A stretch of 10,961 nucleotides of DNA, from contig JAITED010000169.1 of the NCBI GenBank assembly GCA_031282235.1, positions 1 through 10,961 of the forward strand, written 5' to 3'. The stretch comes from Propionibacteriaceae bacterium (GTDB lineage Bacteria > Actinomycetota > Actinomycetes > Propionibacteriales > Propionibacteriaceae). This document shows positions 5,967 to 10,961 of this stretch, piece by piece (positions within the stretch are counted from its first letter, which is position 1; each line of letters opens with the position of its first letter). The notes below the pieces were generated by a model. The model ran no database searches. It was given only the letters and a program-made list of their open reading frames with translations, and was not told the DNA's origin. The position numbers and the translations under genes were made by a program.

Positions 5967-7613
5967 CTAGCGTTCAATGTAGGCAGTTTTGTACTCAGTA
6001 TTAGAGCCAGCCGAATGGAAAACCACGCCCTTGAACTCCGGGTTGCGCAACAGTGTCGAACTCTGGAAGTAGACAGGTGTGTATCCCTGATCCGCGAGCA
6101 GGATCGCATGAGCTTGCAGTAGATCATCAAAGCGGGCAGCGGAATCTGCGGCATCCGCACCTTGAGCTGCTGCAAACGCGGCATCGAACTCAGGGCTGGA
6201 GTAGTGCCCCCAGTTGCTGCCAGAGTTGGATCGTGCCAAGTCGAGCAGGCTGGAAGCATCGGCATAATCTGCCCCCCAGGTGACGAGATAGATACCAAAG
6301 CTGCCTGACTTGGTATTTTCCAAGAAGTTTGCAACCGGGCTAGCGGTGATCGTCACCGTGGTGCCTACTAAGTTTTCTTGAATCACGTTTTGCAGGTATT
6401 GGGTGACGGTGCGCATACGATCGGAATCGAATGTCTGTAGATCGATCTCCAGTTTATCGATGCCGAGTTCTTGCTTCGCTTCCGCCCAGAGTGTTTTAGC
6501 TTTGTCAACATCCGTTTCCAACGGGTTTCCGGCTGCGGTGGCAAAATCGCCTCTGGTTTGATCGGAAGACAAACCGGCGGGCACTAAACCTGTCGCCAAA
6601 GCGGAGCCGTCGTTCAACACGTTGTTTACCAACGCCGCCCGGTCGATAACCAGCGAAATAGCCTGTCGTACTTTCACGTTGGCAAACGCGGGGATGTTGA
6701 AGTTGTAACCCAAAAATGCTGCTGTCGCGGTGGTGTAGGCCGTAAAGCCCGGATCGTTGCGCAGTGCCTGCACTTGTGCGCCGCTGATTGCCACCTGATC
6801 CACTTCGCCACTGGTGTATAGGTTCACCGCCGTACTGGTCTCTTTGATGACTCGTACTTCGATGGAGTCAAGTTTTACGGATGCCGCATCCCAATACGTC
6901 GGGTTTTTGACATATTTCCAGTCTGTGCCCACACCAGGGCCAGCATAATCGGCAAGGACGAACGGCCCGTTGTAGATGGCGTGTTCCGAATCCGAACCGA
7001 ACTTGTCGCCCTGACTGGTGACGTAAGCCTCATTCAGCGGGAAGAAAGACACCGAAGCCAGCAGGGAAGCGAAGAACGTAGTGGGAGCGGCCAATTTGAT
7101 TTCTAATGTGTAATCATCAAGAGCTTTGATCCCCAACTCGTCTACCGGCTTGTTGCCTGCGATGATGTCGGAGGCATTGAGCACGAACCCGTAATAGACT
7201 TCGTTCTCCGCAGCACTGTCCAACCCAACAGCCCGTTTCCAAGCCCACTCGTAATCAGCGGCCTTCACTGGGGTGCCATCGGACCATTTCGCTGCTTGAT
7301 TCAAGGAGATGGTGTACGTCAAACCATCAGCGCTCACTTCCGGCAAGGCAGCGGCTCCGGCGGGAACGGGCGAGTTGTTGGCGTCTAAACGATACAGCCC
7401 CTCATAAACCTGGTTGATCGCGCTGCTGGAGTTGGAGTCGATGGCCGCAGTTGGATCTATGGTGTTCAGTTCTTGGCTAAGTGCGATAACTACAGTTGCC
7501 GGAGGCGCATCACTGGAGACAGTGCCGCCGGGATCGCTTGTGGTGCAGCCCGCGAACAATAATCCGGGTAGCGACAGGATAGTGGCGATTTGTACGATTC
7601 GCCTGGTTTTCAT
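5967..7613 (-). CDS. oppA: Oligopeptide-binding lipoprotein OppA (family-5 substrate-binding protein)
   Basis: This is the substrate-capturing subunit of the importer, anchored to the outer face of the membrane. The 548-residue product is full length for the family. It has an Arg-rich start MKTRR, a hydrophobic core (6-21) and lipobox LFAGC with Cys23, followed by a flexible Ser/Thr/Pro linker (24-40). The family-5 signature WSDGTPVKAADYEWAWKR (110-127) is clear. EHAIYNGPFVL (210-220), VRQAISLVIDRAALVNNVL and VTWGADYADASSLLDL further on are typical of OppA/AliA-like oligopeptide binders. The ATG at 7613 follows GAGGAA by 5 nt. It is first in the opp operon and oriented with oppBCDF. No confident promoter was found upstream. 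The peptide length and sequence preference cannot be read from the sequence. Confidence 0.95.
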   Translation of the reverse strand: MKTRRIVQIATILSLPGLLFAGCTTSDPGGTVSSDAPPATVVIALSQELNTIDPTAAIDSNSSSAINQVYEGLYRLDANNSPVPAGAAALPEVSADGLTYTISLNQAAKWSDGTPVKAADYEWAWKRAVGLDSAAENEVYYGFVLNASDIIAGNKPVDELGIKALDDYTLEIKLAAPTTFFASLLASVSFFPLNEAYVTSQGDKFGSDSEHAIYNGPFVLADYAGPGVGTDWKYVKNPTYWDAASVKLDSIEVRVIKETSTAVNLYTSGEVDQVAISGAQVQALRNDPGFTAYTTATAAFLGYNFNIPAFANVKVRQAISLVIDRAALVNNVLNDGSALATGLVPAGLSSDQTRGDFATAAGNPLETDVDKAKTLWAEAKQELGIDKLEIDLQTFDSDRMRTVTQYLQNVIQENLVGTTVTITASPVANFLENTKSGSFGIYLVTWGADYADASSLLDLARSNSGSNWGHYSSPEFDAAFAAAQGADAADSAARFDDLLQAHAILLADQGYTPVYFQSSTLLRNPEFKGVVFHSAGSNTEYKTAYIER

Positions 7614-7906
7614 GGGATTCCTCGCTTAGATTGTTTTAGTTTGATGACCGACACTCAGCCGGGCATCTTTAATAGTTGTGAAATTGGTTATGAAACAGCA
7701 CGCCAAAAGACGCGGCTTTTTTGATTATTTCGCGGTATTTCTTGGATTAAAGCTGCTCGCACTGAGCACAGGCAGCAAAATGGTTTAACCGCGACAACAA
7801 CACGCACAACAACAGCGACCGACCCCGGCCGCGTCAGCAGTGCGTACAAACATGCTGGTTATGCTAGCACCCGTTTTGGGGAAAACCGCAATGCGCCATA
7901 CGCCAC

Positions 7907-7932
7907 TATGCGAGCAATTTAACATGAGACAC
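7907..7932 (+). repeat. Imperfect direct repeat, copy 1
   Basis: The motif shares TATG, GCAATTT, ATG and CACC in the same order and nearly the same spacing with the copy at 8017-8042. By my hand alignment about 20 of 26 positions agree, with one single-base gap. Copy start points are 110 nt apart. Role unknown: regulator binding site, small-RNA element, or remnant of a local duplication. Confidence 0.4.
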
Positions 7933-8016
7933 CCAGCCGTCGCATACTCCCAGCCACCGGTATCAAACCCGCGCCCAGCAATGTGAACAAAACAAAAGGG
8001 TCACACACGCCCCCAA

Positions 8017-8042
8017 TATGTGTGCAATTTGATATGGGCACC
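8017..8042 (+). repeat. Imperfect direct repeat, copy 2
   Basis: This is the partner of the element at 7907-7932. It contains GCAATTT followed by GATATGG-GCACC where copy 1 has AACATGAGACACC. It ends 18 nt before the stop-codon position of the DUF1684 gene, in its 3' untranslated region. Confidence 0.4.
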
Positions 8043-8060
8043 TAGCGCGTCTTGCGTTAT

Positions 8061-8840
8061 TCACCCTTGTCGAATCGGCGCACGTTCCCCGGCAGTGACC
8101 GCGAACGGCAACCGGTTGGCGGCCAGCGGTAGCGGGCACATGAAATGCGGCGAGAACGCACACGGCGGCAGCATGGCGTAGTTGAAATCTACGATTGTTT
8201 TTCCGGTGCCGCCTTCTGGCCAGCGTATCGGCAGAAACCTGAGCGGTGCCCCCGCTTCCAACGCCATCTTGTCTAGGAACGCGATGGCTGTGGGCTCCCC
8301 CGGAGGGGCATCAATCTGCATGGTCACGGGGGTGCCCGCATGGTCGAAAGTGAACACTGCGGTGACGGTGCCGGGCACCCGAAGCCCGTTCACTAGGTCA
8401 ATCTCTACAGCTTCCGGGTCGATGAGCTGGAACTGTGCTTCCACTGCCCAAGCTGGGTCGTATTTGTAAGCGTCGATACCTCGCATAGATGTTCTCCCCG
8501 GCGAGGTGGGGTCGAAGATACGTAACCCGTAGCTGCCGTAGCGTTCGATGGCGAGCAGCTGGTTGCCCCGCCAGATGACGCTGGCTTCGGGGGCGAACAC
8601 TAAGCTATCGTCCACCCATGCTGCTCCGGCGGTCAGTTCCGTAACGTCATCCGGTTCAATGCCGAGCGCCACCACTTGCCCATCTGCTGCGTACCAAGTG
8701 CCCGCGACGTGCTGCAACGCTGCGGCATCTTCGCTCAACCACTGGGTAGCAATCAGCGCCGCCGGGCTGAACGGCGCGCACATAGCGGCATCGCGGCGGG
8801 CGCGAAACTCCACAAATTGGGTTGGTTGGGAATCGTTCAT
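8061..8840 (-). CDS. DUF1684 domain-containing protein
   Basis: The 259-residue product has no signal peptide and appears cytoplasmic. It matches the uncharacterised DUF1684 family. FVEFRARRDAA (9-19) opens the domain. GLRIFDPTSPGRTSMRGIDA (105-124) and KYDPAWAVEAQF (126-137) form its middle. The diagnostic end is VDFNYAMLPPCAFSP (217-231), CPLP (235-238), NRLPF (242-246) and TAGE (249-252). Where most members as I recall them have a TYGxGR-like block before this end, this protein reads AIAFLDKMALEAG (185-197), so that block is altered or lost. The ATG overlaps the pcp stop as TGATG. A perfect AGGAGG ribosome site (8852-8847) lies 6 nt upstream, so it is co-transcribed with and efficiently translated after pcp. 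The biochemical role is not known. A few related proteins were linked to small-molecule metabolism only by context, so I assign none. Confidence 0.88.
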   Translation of the reverse strand: MNDSQPTQFVEFRARRDAAMCAPFSPAALIATQWLSEDAAALQHVAGTWYAADGQVVALGIEPDDVTELTAGAAWVDDSLVFAPEASVIWRGNQLLAIERYGSYGLRIFDPTSPGRTSMRGIDAYKYDPAWAVEAQFQLIDPEAVEIDLVNGLRVPGTVTAVFTFDHAGTPVTMQIDAPPGEPTAIAFLDKMALEAGAPLRFLPIRWPEGGTGKTIVDFNYAMLPPCAFSPHFMCPLPLAANRLPFAVTAGERAPIRQG

Positions 8841-9391
8841 CAGTAGCCTCCTAGGCCAAACTCGGCTATCAATACTTCGGCGATGCGCTCCGGCGCAATC
8901 ACTTCAGCTAACGGAATGTGAATAAAAATGCCGGGCACTGCCTGTCGTAACAGAGCATAATACGTAGTGTTGCAGATATAGCCCCCGGCATCGTCTGAGT
9001 TTACGACCGGCACTCCCGCGCGCTCAAACGCTGCGAATGTACGCCGTATCAAAGCAGCATCGGTGGTGAGAATCTCTGGGGCTCCGGGTTCAACCTCGCG
9101 CCCACTAGCCAAATCACCCGCATTATCCGGAATGCTAGCGCGCTGCACATTGCGCCCACTCGATTCGACGCGCACCGCGTCCCCTGAATCCCACAGCCCT
9201 AAGGAAATCACTAACTCTGCCTCGGGATGCTCCGCCACAAATGCGCTGAGCGTGGCGGGCGCGCCGACGTATGTCACCGGCAAAATACGGTGTACAAACC
9301 CGGGCTGCGCCCCCAGCAGTTCGGCCACCGTAGCCGACGGGTTACTGGGCAGCCCCTTAAATGGCTCAAACCCCGTGACAAGAACAGTCAT
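8840..9391 (-). CDS. pcp: Pyroglutamyl-peptidase I (pyrrolidone-carboxylate peptidase)
   Basis: This cytoplasmic cysteine peptidase (family C15) removes N-terminal pyroglutamate from peptides. The 183-residue product opens with VLVTGFEPFKGLPSNPS (3-19), the family's first signature. The catalytic triad is complete by alignment: Glu76 in RVESSGRN before SIPDN, Cys140 in AGGYICNTTYYALL and His158 in IFIHIPLAEV. It is shorter than the usual 200-215 residues. The normally conserved AGGR stretch before the catalytic Glu is replaced by WDSGDAV, and Arg after the Glu by Ser, so it is a divergent member. I choose ATG at 9391. The frame extends to a TTG at 9442, but the extra 17 residues (VWWGAQNGG...) do not resemble the family. 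No strong ribosome site precedes the ATG. Its stop overlaps the DUF1684 start. Confidence 0.9.
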   Translation of the reverse strand: MTVLVTGFEPFKGLPSNPSATVAELLGAQPGFVHRILPVTYVGAPATLSAFVAEHPEAELVISLGLWDSGDAVRVESSGRNVQRASIPDNAGDLASGREVEPGAPEILTTDAALIRRTFAAFERAGVPVVNSDDAGGYICNTTYYALLRQAVPGIFIHIPLAEVIAPERIAEVLIAEFGLGGY

Positions 9392-9400
9392 GGCCAGAAT

Positions 9401-9406
9401 GCTATA
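9401..9406 (-). promoter_or_regulatory. Candidate -10 element for a leaderless pcp transcript
   Basis: TATAGC lies on the minus strand 9 nt before the ATG at 9391. That is the spacing expected if transcription starts at or next to the start codon. The lack of a ribosome site upstream of pcp fits a leaderless message, which is common in actinobacteria. No -35 hexamer is recognisable, so this remains a candidate. Confidence 0.3.
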
Positions 9407-9478
9407 CCCATTCCCCCCATTTTGCGCACCCCACCACACCAACTGCTAAACCCGCCGAGAAAACCAATGCCCTCCAGA

Positions 9479-9509
9479 TTTCCACCCGCCGACACGCCCC
9501 AGCTATAAT
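9479..9509 (+). promoter_or_regulatory. Promoter of the tRNA-His gene
   Basis: A perfect TATAAT (9504-9509) stands 37 nt before the mature tRNA. A possible -35, TTTCCA (9479-9484), matches the consensus at four of six positions but with 19-nt spacing. Transcription would start near 9516-9518. The element is divergent from pcp. Confidence 0.6.
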
Positions 9510-9554
9510 CACCTAGTTGCGTAAACCGCTAGGTGCCCGCAACGATGGTGCCCG
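9510..9554 (+). promoter_or_regulatory. Structured 5' leader of the tRNA-His precursor
   Basis: CACCTAG (9510-9516) is the inverted complement of CTAGGTG (9529-9535). GTTGCG (9516-9521) is that of CGCAAC (9538-9543). The leader also repeats the tRNA 5' end: GGTGCCCG occurs at 9532-9539 and again at 9547-9554, which is G-1 plus the acceptor strand. If transcription starts near 9516, only the second pairing lies wholly in the RNA, so the first could be a DNA-level site. Confidence 0.4.
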
Positions 9555-9622
9555 TAGCTCAGCGGTAGAGCCCCTGGTTGTGGTCCAGGTGGTCGCGAGT
9601 TCAAATCTCGTCGGGCACCCCA
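9547..9622 (+). tRNA. tRNA-His (anticodon GTG)
   Basis: The full cloverleaf is readable. G-1 is at 9547, opposite C73 at 9619, the hallmark of tRNA-His. The acceptor GTGCCCG (9548-9554) pairs perfectly with CGGGCAC (9612-9618). The D stem is GCTC/GAGC (9557-9560, 9568-9571). The anticodon stem is CCTGG/CCAGG (9573-9577, 9585-9589) with loop TTGTGGT and anticodon GTG at 9580-9582. The T stem is GCGAG/CTCGT (9595-9599, 9607-9611) with one G-T pair and loop TTCAAAT. CCA is encoded at 9620-9622. It is the only gene on the plus strand, divergent from pcp and convergent with the TPR-like gene. Confidence 0.97.
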
Positions 9623-9643
9623 CTCTTTTTGAGTCGGTGTTTT
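9620..9643 (+). terminator. Possible short terminator after tRNA-His
   Basis: ACTC (9622-9625) and GAGT (9631-9634) flank a TTTTT loop. CC and GG extend the stem past a one-base bulge, and TGTTTT follows. The stem is short and overlaps the tRNA CCA end, so this is a weak call. A second stem nearby, GTGGCGC/GCACCAC with one mismatch (9658-9676), has no U-tract and may belong to the convergent gene end. Confidence 0.3.
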
Positions 9644-9693
9644 CTGCTTCAGAACCTGTGGCGCTTCTCGCACCACCGCCCAAACAATAACTC

Positions 9694-10961
9694 TCAGGGG
9701 AAACGGTTTGAGGAAACGGGGCCTCCGGCGTGGAACTGCTGGTGCTCTCCGGTCAGTAAACCGTAGTTGGCATCGGATTGCTGTAGGGCATCAAGCAGGA
9801 ACTGGATATCTGCCAACTCTGACCGCGTTGCGTCGTCTAAGTTGATTTTCGCCGCTAGGTCAGCGGCGATATCCCCGGCGGGACGAGAGTCGGGCGGTAT
9901 ATCTTCGACTTCGTTTGCGCCGTCGGCTACGCCATCAGCACCAGGCTTTAATCTCAACTGTTCATCCCAGGGAGACCATACAAACTGAGCTTCATATCCG
10001 GCTACATCTGGGGCGAACTCATAGTCATGAATCCAATCCAACACATGCCCGTATAGCACCACATCGGGCGCATCACACCACGTGGCCAACGCTTCTGGGG
10101 CGCTGCCTGGCCAGCGATAGGCCACCACTAGCGTGCCCGCTGTTGGGGCGGAATCCGTAATTGACTTGGGCGCGGGAAGCCCTAGGTGGGAGGTAAGGGT
10201 TTTAGCTAAAATCTCGGAGTCACGCTCCGGTGTATACGCCACGGCCTTAATCTCTTTACCTTGGCTAGTCAGCAGTGCCACCAAAACGGCCAAAATACTC
10301 CCGTAGGTTTCCGAGCTTTCCCATAGCGCCCCGTAGCGACCGTTCATAACTTCAGCGCCATCGGTCGAAACGTGAAGCACCACCATCCCATGTAAAACCA
10401 ACTCCCAATCCCGCAAATCATTCTCGATGGGGTGCCCCACTTCGGCTAACGTCTCATAGCGACCGTAGCGATGGTAAGCCGCTGCGACGAGCGGTGCGCT
10501 CTGCTCGTCTGATTCAAGCCGGGGAAGAATAGCGGCAACAGCCTCAAAATCCCCAGTCATCGCCGCATAATGTGCGTACAAGGCGCTGAACAGGCTGGAA
10601 CCTTCCAAAACTTCTGGATGAGATGCCAACAAGTCGGCGGCTTCCCGGAAACACCAGGAGCGCGCCAGCGCCGTACACAACTCCCACAAGATGTCAAGAC
10701 TGGGGTGAAGAACCAGCGCCTGCGCTAACGGCGCGACCGCAAACTGGTCTAAACCAATCTCAATCAACTCATACCCAGCTTCATACAGCGCCCGCGGATT
10801 GTCGACGTTGGCAACCGCACTGGATACGGCTTGCTGCGCCGCATCAAAATCGAAGAAACTCAACGCTTGAGCCACCTGTTCTAGCCGCTCAAGCAACAGT
10901 TGGGGAGCCAACGGCTCAGCCGAAAGTGGCACCGCGTACCGCACCTGCGAAACCAATCGCG
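9694..10961 (-). CDS. TPR-like helical-repeat protein of unknown function, probably 5'-partial
   Basis: I do not recognise a named family. The frame is open to the right edge of the window. The first possible start inside is a TTG at 10956 with no visible ribosome site, so the true N terminus probably lies outside. Counting from that TTG there are 420 residues and no signal peptide or membrane segment. Residues about 57-175 form successive amphipathic helix pairs of the TPR type, for example ALYEAGYELIEIGL (56-69), ALARSWCFREAADLL (96-110) and YAHYAAMTGDFEAVAAIL (127-144). Residues about 185-330 look like a mixed alpha/beta segment containing GTLVVAYRWPG and DVVLYGHVLDWIHDYEF. An acidic Gly/Ala/Pro linker (338-365) and a helix (about 365-395) end the protein. 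A scaffold or protein-interaction role is a family-level inference. It is convergent with tRNA-His and separated from it by 71 nt. Confidence 0.75.
   Translation of the reverse strand, partial: RLVSQVRYAVPLSAEPLAPQLLLERLEQVAQALSFFDFDAAQQAVSSAVANVDNPRALYEAGYELIEIGLDQFAVAPLAQALVLHPSLDILWELCTALARSWCFREAADLLASHPEVLEGSSLFSALYAHYAAMTGDFEAVAAILPRLESDEQSAPLVAAAYHRYGRYETLAEVGHPIENDLRDWELVLHGMVVLHVSTDGAEVMNGRYGALWESSETYGSILAVLVALLTSQGKEIKAVAYTPERDSEILAKTLTSHLGLPAPKSITDSAPTAGTLVVAYRWPGSAPEALATWCDAPDVVLYGHVLDWIHDYEFAPDVAGYEAQFVWSPWDEQLRLKPGADGVADGANEVEDIPPDSRPAGDIAADLAAKINLDDATRSELADIQFLLDALQQSDANYGLLTGEHQQFHAGGPVSSNRFP

Larger units (their letters stand above)
7614..8060. other. Long non-coding region upstream of oppA and downstream of the DUF1684 gene
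   Basis: These 447 nt must contain the opp promoter and the end of the pcp-DUF1684 transcript, but neither is obvious. A weak promoter candidate for oppA on the minus strand is GTTTCA (7696-7691), 16 nt, TATTAA (7674-7669), which would leave a leader of about 50 nt. A small perfect stem TGCTC-GCACT-GAGCA lies at 7754-7768. For the DUF1684 end, a 3-bp GGG/CCC stem (8012-7998) followed by a T-rich stretch is the only terminator-like signal, and it is weak. Two imperfect copies of a 26-nt motif are listed separately. No open frame here looks like a real gene. Confidence 0.5.

Noticed and set aside
7702..7722. GCC...GGC followed by TTTTTT on the plus strand
   Set aside because: The stem has only three pairs and there is no plus-strand gene upstream that it could terminate.
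9392..9442. N-terminal extension of pcp from a TTG start
   Set aside because: The extra residues (VWWGAQNGG...) do not fit the family, whose N terminus is normally the VLVTGFEPF strand directly after the start. The ATG at 9391 fits better.
9547..9700. tRNA-His 3' end as an integration site for a mobile element
   Set aside because: No integrase, no repeated copy of the tRNA 3' end and no foreign-looking cargo are visible next to it.
1..10961. CRISPR array, insertion sequence, prophage or toxin-antitoxin pair
   Set aside because: No regularly spaced repeats, transposase or integrase motifs, terminal inverted repeats or paired small genes were found on either strand.

Overview
The window looks like a chromosomal segment of an actinobacterium. 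Base composition is moderately GC-rich (judged by eye). There are lipobox-type exported binding proteins, strong AGGAGG/GGAGG-like ribosome binding sites and a CCA-encoding tRNA-His. The DUF1684 and pyroglutamyl-peptidase homologues read as actinobacterial, while the transporter ATPase and permeases resemble the Ami/Opp type best known from Firmicutes. A lower-GC Actinomycetales lineage is my guess; the sequence alone does not settle the genus. No phage, transposase, integrase or CRISPR signal was seen.

Layout: every protein gene is on the minus strand, so the transcription order is right to left. At the right edge, 9694-10961 encodes a TPR-like protein of unknown function, probably cut at its N terminus by the window end. 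Convergent to it on the plus strand is a single tRNA-His(GTG) gene (9547-9622). Its promoter lies just upstream and is divergent from pcp. Next come a pyroglutamyl-peptidase I gene (8840-9391) and a DUF1684 gene (8061-8840), which overlap as TGATG and form a two-gene operon. A 447-nt non-coding stretch follows.

The centre is a complete oligopeptide ABC importer operon: oppA (lipoprotein binding protein, 5967-7613), oppB (4914-5852), oppC (3943-4917), oppD (2873-3946) and oppF (1956-2876). oppB-C-D-F are fused by three successive ATGA start/stop overlaps, so translation is coupled. oppA is separated from oppB by 114 nt holding a perfect 15-bp hairpin without a U-tract. That is best read as an mRNA-processing or stability element that lets the binding protein be made in excess over the membrane complex.

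Downstream lie an OsmC-family peroxide-detoxifying protein (1379-1855) with a palindrome in its leader, then a 308-nt gap. The last gene is a second, unrelated family-5 peptide/solute-binding lipoprotein (1-1070), truncated by the left edge.

Functionally the locus suggests peptide scavenging: binding proteins capture peptides, OppBCDF imports them, and cytoplasmic pyroglutamyl peptidase removes blocked N-terminal pyroglutamate. I found no clear new defence or mobile system. The points most worth checking are the oppA-oppB hairpin, the cysteine-free OppD C-terminal domain, the strand-biased GATACG hexamer, the duplicated motif upstream of oppA and the structured tRNA-His leader.
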